The notes under the pieces were generated by a model. It saw only the letters and a list, made by a program, of their open reading frames with translations. It searched no databases and was not told where the DNA came from. This document shows positions 49,358-58,125 of a DNA stretch of 64,000 nucleotides, piece by piece. This DNA is from Antarcticimicrobium sp040365005 (GTDB lineage: Bacteria; Pseudomonadota; Alphaproteobacteria; Rhodobacterales; Rhodobacteraceae), in contig NZ_BAABWV010000005.1 of assembly GCF_040365005.1 (NCBI RefSeq), positions 62,001-126,000 on the forward strand, in the 5' to 3' direction. Every line of letters starts with the position of its first letter. Positions within the stretch are counted from its first letter, which is position 1. The position numbers and the translations under genes are program-made.

Positions 49358-50716
49358 TTACACGTTCAGCAGCAGATGCTCGCGCTCCCAGGGCGAGATC
49401 ACCTGCAGGAACTCCTCGTATTCCGAGCGCTTGACGATGCCGTAGACGCGGCAGAACTCCTCGCCCAGCACCGCGTGCAGATCGGGGGACTCGTCGAACA
49501 GGTCCAGCGCCTGGCCCATCACCTGCGGAATGTCCGGTTCACCGTCATAGGCATCGCCGCGTTGCTGCCGGTCCGGGCGCTCTTCCTGCACCAGGCCGAG
49601 ATAGCCGCAGGCCAGGCTGGCGGCGATGCCCAGGTAGGGGTTGCAGTCCATCCCGGCCAGCCGGTTTTCCACCCGCCGCGCCTCGGGCCCCGAGAGCGGC
49701 ACGCGAATGCCGGTGGTGCGGTTGTCGCGGCCCCAGCTCAGGTTGATCGGCGCGGCGTGGTCGCGCACGTAGCGGCGATAGGAGTTGACGTAAGGCGCCA
49801 GCACCGCGATCGCCGAGGGCAGGTGTTTCTGCAAGCCGCCGATGAAATGGTAAAAGGCATCGGTTTCCCCGCCCTGCGGGCCGGAAAACAGGTTGTTGCC
49901 GCTTTCGATGTCGATGATCGAGTGGTGCACATGCATGGCGCTGCCCGGCTCTTCGGCGATAGGCTTGGCCATGAAGGTGGCGAAACAGTCGTGGCGCAGT
50001 GCTGCCTCGCGGATCAACCGCTTGAAATAAAACACTTCGTCGGCCAGCTTAACCGGGTCGCCGTGGCGCAGGTTGATTTCCAGCTGACCGGCGCCGCCCT
50101 CTTGCGTGATGCCGTCGATCTCGAAGCCCTGTGCCTCGGCGAAATCATAGATGTCGTCGATCACCGGGCCGAATTCGTCCACGGCGGTCATCGAATAGGC
50201 CTGCCGCGCGGCGGCGGGGCGGCCGGAGCGGCCCATCATCGGTTCGATCTCTTTCGCCGGGTCGACGTTGCGGGCGACCAGGTAGAACTCCATCTCGGGG
50301 GCGACAACCGGCTCCCATCCCTTGGCGTGGTAAAGCTCCACCACCCGTTTCAGCACGTTGCGCGGGCTGAACGGGATCGGCTCTCCCTCGCGGTCGTGAG
50401 CGTCGTGGATCACCTGCAGCGTCCAGTCGCCGGTCCAGGGGGCGGCGGTGGCGGTGGACATGTCCGGCTTGAGGATCATGTCGCGTTCGATGAATCCCTC
50501 TTCGCCGGCGGCCTCGCCCCAGTCGCCGGTGATGGTCTGGTAAAAGATGCTGTCGGGCAGGTGGAAATAATCCTGCCGCGCGAACTTGCTGGCCGGCACC
50601 GCCTTGCCCCGGGCGATGCCGGGGAGGTCGGAAATGATGCACTCCACCTCGTCGAGGCGGCGGCCTTCGAGATAGGCCTGCGCGGCCTCGGGCAGGGTTT
50701 TCAGCCAGTCGGTCAT
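49358..50716 (-). CDS. puuA: Glutamine-synthetase-family ligase (PuuA-like gamma-glutamylamine synthetase)
   Basis: A 452-residue member of the GS superfamily. GS beta-grasp features are followed by catalytic motifs: PEMEFYLVA, GGAGQLEINLRHGDP, KPIAEEPGSAMHVHHSI (metal and ammonia-site glutamates/histidines), and NSYRRY...NLSWGRDNRTTGIRVP. The family joins glutamate to an amine using ATP, the first step of the gamma-glutamylated polyamine route. Overlaps the amidotransferase gene upstream by four bases. Its amine substrate is not certain; a second paralogue is encoded in the same operon. Confidence 0.9.
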   Translation of the reverse strand: MTDWLKTLPEAAQAYLEGRRLDEVECIISDLPGIARGKAVPASKFARQDYFHLPDSIFYQTITGDWGEAAGEEGFIERDMILKPDMSTATAAPWTGDWTLQVIHDAHDREGEPIPFSPRNVLKRVVELYHAKGWEPVVAPEMEFYLVARNVDPAKEIEPMMGRSGRPAAARQAYSMTAVDEFGPVIDDIYDFAEAQGFEIDGITQEGGAGQLEINLRHGDPVKLADEVFYFKRLIREAALRHDCFATFMAKPIAEEPGSAMHVHHSIIDIESGNNLFSGPQGGETDAFYHFIGGLQKHLPSAIAVLAPYVNSYRRYVRDHAAPINLSWGRDNRTTGIRVPLSGPEARRVENRLAGMDCNPYLGIAASLACGYLGLVQEERPDRQQRGDAYDGEPDIPQVMGQALDLFDESPDLHAVLGEEFCRVYGIVKRSEYEEFLQVISPWEREHLLLNV

Positions 50717-51396
50717 TTCGACCTCTCTTTCTTAAAGAAATCGGCCATGAACCCGGCAATGCGGGCCACGTCCAGCGGCGCGTCGAGCTGTTTCTCGGCG
50801 TCGGAGAGTAGCGCGTCGGGCACCACCCCCTTGCCTCGGGTGCGGATCAGGCCCTCGATGAACTCGGGGGTGAACTCGGGGTGTGGCTGCACCGTCCAGA
50901 TGCTATCGCCATAGGCCAGGATGGCGTTCTCGCAAAACGGGCTGCTGGCCAGGACGCGGGCCCCTTCGGGGCGTTCGGTCACCTGGTCCTGGTGCCAGGC
51001 GTTCAGCGCGACCGTCTCGCCGCCCAGGTCGTACTCGGTGCGCCCGACGGACCAGCCGCCATCGTATTTCTCGACCTTGCCGCCAAGCGCCTGCGCGATG
51101 ATCTGGTGGCCGAAACAGACGCCGATCAACGGCCGGCCGCTGTCGCGGATGTCACGGATGAACTGTTCCAGCGGCGGGATCCAGGGGTGAGCCTCATAGG
51201 CGCCATGGCGCGAGCCGGTGATCAGCCAGCCGTCCGCCGCCTCGGGGCTGTCGGGCAGGACGCCCTCCAGCACCGGGTATGTTTCAAAGGTAAAGCCGTG
51301 TCCGCCCAGCAGGGTGCGGAACATCTGGTCGTAATCCCCCGTCGATCCGATCAGGTCGTCGGGGGCGTGGCCGGTTTGCAGGATGCCGATTTTCAT
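50713..51396 (-). CDS. Class I glutamine amidotransferase
   Basis: A 227-residue GATase1-type protein. The nucleophile loop is GVCFGHQIIAQALGG (cysteine near residue 94), with the catalytic His-Glu pair in QPHPEFTPEF near residue 173. It is a single domain without a synthase partner domain. In polyamine operons such proteins (PuuD type) hydrolyse gamma-glutamyl-aminobutyrate; the GVCFGHQ sequence, however, resembles GMP-synthase-like amidotransferases, so the exact reaction is open. It overlaps the downstream ligase by four bases (ATGA) and follows the first ligase gene by 65 bases. Confidence 0.9.
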   Translation of the reverse strand: MKIGILQTGHAPDDLIGSTGDYDQMFRTLLGGHGFTFETYPVLEGVLPDSPEAADGWLITGSRHGAYEAHPWIPPLEQFIRDIRDSGRPLIGVCFGHQIIAQALGGKVEKYDGGWSVGRTEYDLGGETVALNAWHQDQVTERPEGARVLASSPFCENAILAYGDSIWTVQPHPEFTPEFIEGLIRTRGKGVVPDALLSDAEKQLDAPLDVARIAGFMADFFKKERSK

Positions 51397-51461
51397 GAGT
51401 CACCGATTGTGGAATGGGTCGAACCTAGGCGCAGGTCCGGGGCCGCACAAGGCCGTGCGGA

Positions 51462-52796
51462 TCAGACCGTGTCGAGATAGATATCCACCTGTTCTGCCGG
51501 CGAAAGCTCGGCCATGTAATGCAGTTCCTGCCGCTTGGTCAGGACGAAGTTGCGGATCAGGCCGGGATCGAAGATGCGCGGCATGATCTTGCTGTCGGCA
51601 AAGATGTCGATGGCCTTGCCCCAGTCGATCGGCATCTGCGGCAGGTCGAGCTCATAGGCGCTGCCGGTGATCGGAGCAGGCGGCTCGGCGCCGTCCTCGA
51701 TCCCGTTCAGCGCCGCGCCCAGCACGGCGGCGACCATCAGGTAGGGGTTCACGTCACCGCCCGCGACTCGGTGCTCGATCCGCCGCGCGGCGGGGTTGCC
51801 CGAGGGGATGCGCAGGGCGGCGGTGCGGTTCTCATAGGCCCAGCAGATGCTGGTGGGGGCGTGGTTGCCGGGCACCAGCCGGTCATAGCTGTTGCCGTGC
51901 GGGGCAAAGACCAGCGCGGAATCATGCATCGCGTCGAGACAGCCGGCAACGGCATGGCGCAGGGTGTCGGTGCCCTGCGGGCCGCCGTCGTCAAAGACGT
52001 TGTTGCCCTCGTCGTCGAGGATCGAGAAATGCATGTGCAGTCCCGAGCCGGAGTAATCCTCATAGGGTTTGGCCATGAAGGAGGCGGCAAAGCCGTGCCG
52101 CCGGGCCATCCCCTTGAGCAGCATCTTGAACAGCCAGGCATCGTCGGCGGCGCGCAGCGCGTCGGACTGGTGCATCAGGTTGATCTCGAACTGGCCCAGC
52201 CCAGCCTCGGAGATGGCGGTATCGGCCGGGATGTCCATCTCTTCGCAGGCATCGTAGAGATCGCCGAAGAAGGTGTCGAAGGCATCCAGCGCCCGGATCG
52301 ACATGATCTCGGCCGCCTTGCGCCGCTTGCCCGAGCGGGGTGAGACCGGCACCTGGAGGCTCTTGCCGCTGTCGTCGATCAGGAAGAACTCCAGCTCGAC
52401 GGCGACCACCGGCTTCAGTCCGCGCGCCTTGTAACGGTTGAGCACGGCGGCCAGCGCGTGGCGCGGATCGCCCTCGAACGGGCGACCGTCGTCGCGGTAC
52501 ATCCAGATCGGCAAGAGCGCGCTGGGCGAACTGAGCCAGGGCATCGGGACGAAACCGCGCTCGGTCGGGCGCAGCACGCCGTCGCGGTCGCCGCTTTCGA
52601 ATACCAGCGGACTGTCGTCGATATCCTCGCCCCAGATGTCGAGGTTCATCACGGAAAGCGGAAACCGCGTGCCGTCGCTGACCACCTTGTCGGCGAAGCG
52701 GGCCGGGATCCGCTTGCCGCGCGGTTGGCCGTTGAGGTCGGCGGCGGCCACGCGGATCGAGTGGATCTGCGGGTGCTTGCGAAGAAAGTTCTGCAT
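51462..52796 (-). CDS. Second glutamine-synthetase-family ligase
   Basis: A 444-residue GS-superfamily paralogue of the ligase downstream. Motifs: VELEFFLIDDSGK, EAGLGQFEINLMHQSDALRA, MAKPYEDYSGSGLHMHFSI and PGNHAPTSICWAYENRTAAL. It lacks the adenylylation loop pattern of GlnA and is shorter. The start at 52796 begins MQNFLRKHPQIHSI, with AGGTGA upstream; a longer frame through the palindrome region is rejected. It is the first gene after the 18-bp palindrome at 52856-52873, so it heads the catabolic transcript. Having two ligases in one operon suggests two amines or a two-step glutamylation. Confidence 0.9.
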   Translation of the reverse strand: MQNFLRKHPQIHSIRVAAADLNGQPRGKRIPARFADKVVSDGTRFPLSVMNLDIWGEDIDDSPLVFESGDRDGVLRPTERGFVPMPWLSSPSALLPIWMYRDDGRPFEGDPRHALAAVLNRYKARGLKPVVAVELEFFLIDDSGKSLQVPVSPRSGKRRKAAEIMSIRALDAFDTFFGDLYDACEEMDIPADTAISEAGLGQFEINLMHQSDALRAADDAWLFKMLLKGMARRHGFAASFMAKPYEDYSGSGLHMHFSILDDEGNNVFDDGGPQGTDTLRHAVAGCLDAMHDSALVFAPHGNSYDRLVPGNHAPTSICWAYENRTAALRIPSGNPAARRIEHRVAGGDVNPYLMVAAVLGAALNGIEDGAEPPAPITGSAYELDLPQMPIDWGKAIDIFADSKIMPRIFDPGLIRNFVLTKRQELHYMAELSPAEQVDIYLDTV

Positions 52797-52855
52797 TCTG
52801 TCACCTGCTCGCGGGCGCGGGACATCGCCCCGGAGCGGGGCGCCAAACCGCGCCG

Positions 52856-52873
52856 ATAATTTGATCAAATTAT
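52856..52873. promoter_or_regulatory. 18-bp perfect palindrome upstream of the ligase operon
   Basis: ATAATTTGATCAAATTAT is a complete 18-bp palindrome in the 188-base gap between the transporter operon and the catabolic operon, about 60 bases before the first ligase start. It is AT-rich in a GC-rich window. It is a strong operator candidate; the regulator gene is not in the window. Confidence 0.75.
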
Positions 52874-52984
52874 TGGTAGCCCGGCACAGGCCATCACGCA
52901 AGGGAAGAGTTGCGGCCTCCATGACGGAACCCGCCGCCCGCCGGTGCATTGGTGGTTTTCTGTGCGTGTCGCGGGGTGGTTCGG

Positions 52985-53791
52985 TTACCGCAGCAGGTTT
53001 GGCCGCAGCCGCAGCCGGGCGCGCCGGTCCGCCGGCAGGTGCCGGTTGAGCCGTCGGTTGACCAACCCGAAGCTGCCCACGATCGTCAGCGTGACCAGGA
53101 TGAAATACATCGCCAGGATCGGGTAGGGGATGAATGGGTTGAAAGTCTTGTCGGCAAAGTAGCTGGCGTAATACAGCGCGTCGCCTTTTTGCCGCCAGGC
53201 CGGAAAGCCCGAGAAAAAGACCAGCGTGGTCGCGTGGAACAGGAAGATCGCCTCGTTGGTATAGGCCGGCCAGGCCAGCCGCAGCATGGTGGGCCAGGTG
53301 ATCTTGCGAAACTTCTTCCAGCCCGAGAAACCATAGGCATCGGCCGCCTCGAGGTCGCCGCGCGGGATCGACAGCAGCGCACCGTAAAAAATCTCGCCCG
53401 AGTAGGCGGCGGTGTTGAGGAACAGCACCACCACCGCCCCGAGCCCCGCCGAGGTGAAGGGATCAAAGATGGAACTCACGCCCTTGAGGCTGAGAAACAG
53501 GAAGTAGGCAAAGAAGAACTGGATGAACAGCGGCGAGCCCCGGAACAGGAAGATGAACCATTCCGATGTCTTGCGCAGCAACAGGTTGTGCGACGCCTTG
53601 CCCATGGCCAGCGCGGTGGCCATGAAAAAGCCGGCCAGCAGGGCGATCAGCCCGAAATAGACGTTCCAGATCATGCCCGAGCCGATCAGCGTGAATTGCT
53701 CGCACAGGGTGAAATCGTCGCGCGGCAACAGCCGCTCGCCGATCCCGAGCGAGCGCAGGGCGTAATCCTGAACGGTTTGCCAGCAACTCAT
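52985..53791 (-). CDS. Polar amino-acid ABC transporter permease (HisM-like)
   Basis: A 268-residue inner-membrane permease. About five or six hydrophobic segments, starting at about residues 38-60 (GSGMIWNVYFGLIALLAGFF). The EAA loop, which docks on the ATPase, reads AADAYGFSGWKKFRKITWPT. The motif FLFRGSPLFIQFFF is typical of the HAAT family. It overlaps the partner permease by four bases. It would form a heterodimer with that permease. The substrate is unknown but probably an amino-acid-like amine given the ligase/oxidase genes that follow. Confidence 0.92.
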   Translation of the reverse strand: MSCWQTVQDYALRSLGIGERLLPRDDFTLCEQFTLIGSGMIWNVYFGLIALLAGFFMATALAMGKASHNLLLRKTSEWFIFLFRGSPLFIQFFFAYFLFLSLKGVSSIFDPFTSAGLGAVVVLFLNTAAYSGEIFYGALLSIPRGDLEAADAYGFSGWKKFRKITWPTMLRLAWPAYTNEAIFLFHATTLVFFSGFPAWRQKGDALYYASYFADKTFNPFIPYPILAMYFILVTLTIVGSFGLVNRRLNRHLPADRRARLRLRPNLLR

Positions 53792-54681
53792 GGCGGCCCT
53801 CCTGCGGCGCGGCGCTGGGCCTCGCCGGCGGCGGTGGCCTGCCCGCGCGAAAGCCGGCGCATGATTCGGTCCAGCACCAGTTCAGAGGCCTTGGTGAACA
53901 GCAGGTAAAACACCAGCAGCGCGAGGAAATACCACATCCGCCAGTCGGCATGGGGGTAATCGGTAAAGCGCGGGTTGGCGGTGCCGCCCAGCTTGCGCGC
54001 CCAGTAGACGATATCCTCGACCCCCAGCAGGAACAGCAGCGGGGTCGCCTTGATCAGCACCATCCACAGGTTCGACAGCCCCGGCAGCGCATAGACCCAC
54101 ATCTGCGGCACCAGGATGCGCCAGAAGGTCTGGCGGTGGCTCATGCCATAGGCCTCGGCGGTTTCGATCTGGGCCCTTGGGACGGCGCGCATCGCGCCAT
54201 AGATCACATTGGCGGCAAAGGCCCCGAACACGATGGCAAAGGTCAGCACCGCAAGGAAAAACCCATAGGTTTCATGCACCCATTGCGGTGCGGTGCCCAG
54301 CGGCAGCTTGGCCTGGGCGCAGACCACGAAATCATTGCCCTGGCGGATCGGCTGATCCCAATCGGGGCATTTCACCTTGTGCCGCATCCATTCAAAGGCC
54401 TGGTCGAGGGCGATCACGAAGAACAGAAAGAACGCGATATCCGGGACGCCGCGCACGATCGCGATATAGGCCTTGCCGACCCAGCGCAGCGGCAGGAATC
54501 GCGCGCGCGCCGCACTTGCCCCGCTGAACCCGAACAGCAGCGCAGCCGGCGCGGTGATCGCCAGCAGCAGCAGAACGGTCACGAAAGAGAAATAGAATCC
54601 CATATGCTTGCCTGTCGTGAGGTAACAGGCAAACCATTGCAGCTTTGGAAGTGTGTCGGGATCAGTGCAAAAATTGAACAT
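53788..54681 (-). CDS. Polar amino-acid ABC transporter permease (HisQ-like)
   Basis: A 297-residue partner permease. The first hydrophobic segment is about residues 29-49 (YFSFVTVLLLLAITAPAALL), with the HAAT-type AIVRGVPDIAFFLFFVI. A loop containing three cysteines or charged residues (KCPDWDQPI...VCAQAKLP) sits between segments, an insertion longer than in HisQ. The EAA loop reads TAEAYGMSHRQTFWRILVPQ. It follows the substrate-binding gene by 68 bases and overlaps the next permease by four. Confidence 0.92.
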   Translation of the reverse strand: MFNFCTDPDTLPKLQWFACYLTTGKHMGFYFSFVTVLLLLAITAPAALLFGFSGASAARARFLPLRWVGKAYIAIVRGVPDIAFFLFFVIALDQAFEWMRHKVKCPDWDQPIRQGNDFVVCAQAKLPLGTAPQWVHETYGFFLAVLTFAIVFGAFAANVIYGAMRAVPRAQIETAEAYGMSHRQTFWRILVPQMWVYALPGLSNLWMVLIKATPLLFLLGVEDIVYWARKLGGTANPRFTDYPHADWRMWYFLALLVFYLLFTKASELVLDRIMRRLSRGQATAAGEAQRRAAGGPP

Positions 54682-54749
54682 GCTGCGCGATCAGGGGGCC
54701 CACCCCCGATACGGTCCGGGGGTGGGCGTTAAACAGGGTCGGAAGGCGA

Positions 54750-55463
54750 TCAGAACGTGCTGGCCACTTCCCATTTCGAGATCATCGCGTTGAGGGTTCC
54801 GTCGTCCTTCATCGACTGGATGGCCGCGTCGAACTTGTCCTTCAAAGCGGTGTCGGATTTGCGAAAGCCCATGCCGACGCCACCGCCGATCGCTTCTTCA
54901 CGCTCGAGCAGGACGAGCTCCGCCTCTGCGTCGGCGACCGGCGCGAGATAGGACTTGTCGGCCAGCACCGCGTCAGCCTCGCCGTTGCGGACCGCGGCGA
55001 TGGTTTCCTCGGGCGTTGCGAACTCGACCAGCGTCCAGCCTTTTTCGGCCACGAAGGAGGCCTGGATGGTGCTGGTCTGGGCCGCGATCACCGCGCTTTC
55101 GACGTCCAGATCGGGCGACATCGCCAGATAGGCCGAGGGGTCCGGCGGCGTGTAGTTGGTGGTAAAGTCGATCACTTCCTGGCGCTCGGCGGTGATGCTC
55201 ATGCCGGCGATGATCGCGTCATAGTTGCCCGAGACGAGGTTGGGGATGATCGAATCCCAGTCGTTGGTGACCCATTCACAGGTCAGTTCGGCGCGTTTGC
55301 ACAGCTCATCGCCCAGCTCGCGCTCGAATCCGTCGACCTCGCCCTTGTCATTGATATAGTTCCACGGCTCATAGGCGCCTTCGGTGCCCAGGCGGATGGT
55401 TTCGGCAGAGGCCATCCCGGCGCAAAGCGCCAGGGCGGCGGTGGCAAGAACCAGTTTTTTCAT
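54750..55463 (-). CDS. Periplasmic amino-acid-type substrate-binding protein
   Basis: A 237-residue type II binding protein. The signal peptide MKKLVLATAALALCAGMASA ends at ASA-ET. The mature part opens IRLGTEGAYEPWNYINDKGE, then YDAIIAGMSITAERQEVIDF and GVGMGFRKSD, all canonical for the SBP_bac_3 (HisJ/ArtJ) family. The start at 55463 gives the signal peptide and is preceded by GGGAG. It would hand its ligand to the HisM/HisQ-like permeases encoded downstream. The ligand is probably a polar amino acid, opine or glutamylated amine. Confidence 0.95.
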   Translation of the reverse strand: MKKLVLATAALALCAGMASAETIRLGTEGAYEPWNYINDKGEVDGFERELGDELCKRAELTCEWVTNDWDSIIPNLVSGNYDAIIAGMSITAERQEVIDFTTNYTPPDPSAYLAMSPDLDVESAVIAAQTSTIQASFVAEKGWTLVEFATPEETIAAVRNGEADAVLADKSYLAPVADAEAELVLLEREEAIGGGVGMGFRKSDTALKDKFDAAIQSMKDDGTLNAMISKWEVASTF

Positions 55464-55499
55464 TTGGATACTCCCTTTTTTGATCTTGGTCATTTGAGG

Positions 55500-56279
55500 T
55501 TAGGCCGCGTGGGTTGTCGAGGACAGGAACCCCCGCAGACGTTCTGATTTGGGCGCGCCGAACAGCGTTTCAGGCGGGCCCTGTTCCTCGATTCGGCCCA
55601 GATGCAGGAACACCACGTGATCGGACACGTCATGGGCCATGTTCATGTCATGGGTGACGATGAGCATGGTGCGCCCCTCGGTGGCCAGGTCCTTGATCAC
55701 GCGCACAACTTCCTGTTCCAGTTCCGGGTCCAGCGCGCTGGTCGGCTCGTCGAACAACAGCGCCTCGGGCTCCATGCAAAGGGCGCGGGCGATCGCCGCG
55801 CGCTGCTGCTGGCCACCGGAGAGCTGCGCCGGGTAGGCATCGCACTTGTCGCCGATGCCGACCTTGTCGAGATACCTGCGCGCCGCCGCTTCCACATCGG
55901 CGCGGTCACGCCCCAGCACGGTCAGCGGCGCCTCCATCACGTTTTGCAGGATGGTCATATGGGCCCAGAGGTTGAATTGCTGGAACACCATGGACAGGTT
56001 GGTGCGGATCCGCAGCACCTGGCGCGGATCGGCCGGGCGACGGTGCAGCCCATGCCCCTTCCAGGTCACCGGCTCGCCCTTGAACAGGATTTCGCCCTGC
56101 TGGCTGTCCTCGAGCAGGTTGGCGCAGCGCAGCAGCGTCGATTTGCCCGATCCGGAGGATCCGATCAGCGAGACGACATCACCCTTGTGGGCGGTGATGT
56201 CGACGCCCTTGAGCACCTCCAGCTCACCATAGCTTTTGTGCAGGTCGCGAATTTCGATGACGGGCGTTGCGTCGGCCAC
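55500..56279 (-). CDS. Amino-acid ABC transporter ATP-binding protein
   Basis: A 259-residue HisP-type ATPase. Walker A GSSGSGKSTLL, Q-loop region MVFQQFNLW, signature LSGGQQQRAAIARAL, Walker B LLFDEPTSALDPE and switch histidine in LIVTHDMNMA are all present. The start is GTG (56279), decided by GGAG six bases upstream and by MADATPVIEIRDL. It is the first gene of the transporter operon; the 142-base gap upstream has an AT-rich patch near 56312-56345 where its promoter probably lies. Confidence 0.96.
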   Translation of the reverse strand: MADATPVIEIRDLHKSYGELEVLKGVDITAHKGDVVSLIGSSGSGKSTLLRCANLLEDSQQGEILFKGEPVTWKGHGLHRRPADPRQVLRIRTNLSMVFQQFNLWAHMTILQNVMEAPLTVLGRDRADVEAAARRYLDKVGIGDKCDAYPAQLSGGQQQRAAIARALCMEPEALLFDEPTSALDPELEQEVVRVIKDLATEGRTMLIVTHDMNMAHDVSDHVVFLHLGRIEEQGPPETLFGAPKSERLRGFLSSTTHAA

Positions 56280-56421
56280 GGGTGCTCCGGGTCTGATGTC
56301 GGGTCAGTTCGATACTAGGGCGGAAAATTTTGCGTATTGCAACTTTCAAAACGCCGGAACGACAATCGAACCGTCCGAATTGACCAAAGGCCGACCGCAA
56401 CGGGTGGGGTTTCGGGCAGGG

Positions 56422-57162
56422 TCAGGCGGCGGGCGGCGGCGGTGTGGGGACCGCGAGATAGGCGCTTTTCGTCAGGAACTCGATGCCGCGCAGGTGCAGC
56501 GCGGCGCGGTCGGCGGGGGAGAGGGCGGCGACGGCACGGGTCAGGGCGGCGCGCAGCGGTTCGGGATCGCGGTTGGCAGCGGTGATATAGGGCAGGGCGG
56601 GGGTGGGCGCGGTGGTGCCGATCACCCGCAGCGCGTCCACCACCGGATCGTGATCACGCAACAGCGCCCAGGTCACAGCGTCGATCCCGGCGATATCGGC
56701 GCGCCCCTCGGCCACGGCATGGGCCGAGGCCGCGTGCGCCCCGGTTCGCAACAGGTGGGAAAAGCCGATGCCGCGCTCGGTGAAATAGGCATATGGTGCT
56801 GCCCAGCCCGATTGCGACAGCGCCTCGTTATAGGCCAGCGTTCCGCCGGCGAAATCCTCCGGCACCGCGCCGGGCGCGTCGGCCCGCACCACCAGCACCG
56901 AGGTGTAGTGACCGGGCGGGCAGCCCGGCAGGCCGTGATCGGGGGTGGCCACCAGCGTGACCGCGTCGTGCAGCCGGGTCCGGTAGGGCATGCCGCAGGT
57001 CTGTGCCAGCAGCAGTTCGGGCGATTGCCAGACCTCCCAGGGGTCGGCATCGCGGTCCAGCCTCTCCGGTCCCTCGCCTAGGGCTGTGCGAATCCCGGTC
57101 CAAAGCCTGTCGTTGGCGGCGCGCAGCGGGGCCATGTCGTACATGCCCAGCCAGGCGATCAC
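56422..57162 (-). CDS. PhnD-like phosphate/phosphonate-binding-fold protein without signal peptide
   Basis: A 246-residue protein of the PhnD-type binding fold, with LYNEALS-like motif LAYNEALSQSGWA, GRADIAGIDAVTWALLRD and a C-terminal helix. Members normally bind phosphonate or phosphite in the periplasm, but here no signal peptide is visible from MIAWLGMYDMAPLR. No phosphonate permease or ATPase is near. It overlaps the TerB-like gene upstream by four bases (ATGA), suggesting coupling and a cytoplasmic role. Function unknown. Confidence 0.85.
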   Translation of the reverse strand: MIAWLGMYDMAPLRAANDRLWTGIRTALGEGPERLDRDADPWEVWQSPELLLAQTCGMPYRTRLHDAVTLVATPDHGLPGCPPGHYTSVLVVRADAPGAVPEDFAGGTLAYNEALSQSGWAAPYAYFTERGIGFSHLLRTGAHAASAHAVAEGRADIAGIDAVTWALLRDHDPVVDALRVIGTTAPTPALPYITAANRDPEPLRAALTRAVAALSPADRAALHLRGIEFLTKSAYLAVPTPPPPAA

Positions 57163-57596
57163 CCGCGCGCGGCCTTTTGCCGGGCCAGCGCAGAGTCGCG
57201 GTCGTTCACCCCCAGCAGGTTGGCCACCAGCCGCAACAGCGCGTCCTCCTCCTTGGCGCGTTCCCCATCGGCGAGCACCACCGACCAGGCGGCTTCGACC
57301 ACGGCGCGTCGCTCTTCATAGGGCACGGCGTCCTTGATCGCGCGGGTAAAACGGACGGTGTCGGGGGCCTCGGACTCCAGCGTCTCGGCGCGGCCACGCA
57401 GCGCCGTGGCCTCGAACGGCGAGAGGCCATAGCGGGTGGCGGTCACCCGGTCGATGCGGTCGCGTTCGGCCTGGGCATAATCGTTGTCCGAGCGCGCGAT
57501 GCGGACCAGAAGCGCGCTCAGCGCCAGCCGGGCATCGTCTTCGGTCAGGGGATCGGGGTCGGGCCGGGTCAACCGGGACAGGAAATCGCGGAACAT
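57159..57596 (-). CDS. TerB-like helical protein, copy 1
   Basis: A 145-residue all-helical TerB-family protein. Typical features are ALSALLVRIARSDNDYAQAE, DRIDRVTATRYGLSPFEA and VVLADGERAKEEDALLRLV. The bacterial TerB group binds divalent metals through acidic residues such as the D in ADGE. The start at 57596 is chosen over 57632 since FRDFLSRLTR is the usual N-terminus. It overlaps the PhnD-like gene by four bases. No terC/terD genes are nearby, so tellurite resistance is not implied. Confidence 0.88.
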   Translation of the reverse strand: MFRDFLSRLTRPDPDPLTEDDARLALSALLVRIARSDNDYAQAERDRIDRVTATRYGLSPFEATALRGRAETLESEAPDTVRFTRAIKDAVPYEERRAVVEAAWSVVLADGERAKEEDALLRLVANLLGVNDRDSALARQKAARG

Positions 57597-57642
57597 GACT
57601 GTCGATATATAACCGCGCCCCTGCCACGCCAAGGGCGCGCGG

Positions 57643-58083
57643 TCAGAGCCGGGCCTGAACCCGGTCGCGCGCGGCCTCGCTGTCGGCGAAACTCAGGCCC
57701 ATCGCCTTGCGGGCCTCCTCGATGATCTTCAACTCGCCCTCTTTCTGCTCACCGTCGGCCAGCACCACCTCCCACAGGGCGTCCAGCGCCGCGAGCCGTT
57801 CCTCGAGCCCGGTGGTCTCGCGGATCAGCTTGCCGAAGGTATCGGTCTCGGGGGCGGCCGAGTGCAGTTTCTCGCAGGTGGCCCGCACCTTGGCGGCCTC
57901 GATCGCGTTGTGCTGGTACATCCGGGCCAGGATGCGGTCGATCAGGCTGATCTCTTCGACCTGGTAATCGCGGTCGGCCTGCGCCACCCGCACCAGGAGC
58001 GCCCCGAGCGCGAGTTCCGCATCCGGATCGGGAAGTGCCGCCGGTGCCGCCGGTCGGAACGATTGGAACAGCTTTTTCAACAT
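57643..58083 (-). CDS. TerB-like helical protein, copy 2
   Basis: A 146-residue paralogue with the same layout: LALGALLVRVAQADRDYQVEE, LIDRILARMYQHNAIEA, LWEVVLADGEQKEGELKIIE. Its N-terminus (MLKKLFQSFRPAAPA) is amphipathic and basic. It follows the first TerB-like gene upstream by 46 bases, and the two probably arose by duplication. With the PhnD-like gene they form a three-gene group of unknown role. Confidence 0.88.
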   Translation of the reverse strand: MLKKLFQSFRPAAPAALPDPDAELALGALLVRVAQADRDYQVEEISLIDRILARMYQHNAIEAAKVRATCEKLHSAAPETDTFGKLIRETTGLEERLAALDALWEVVLADGEQKEGELKIIEEARKAMGLSFADSEAARDRVQARL

Positions 58084-58125
58084 TGCCGGACCCTTTTTTC
58101 GTTTCGTTCCCGCGTCTGGCGCGGA

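Noticed and set aside
57159..58083. Tellurite resistance operon
   Set aside because: TerB-like folds alone occur in many contexts; no TerC, TerD, TerE or TerZ gene is present.
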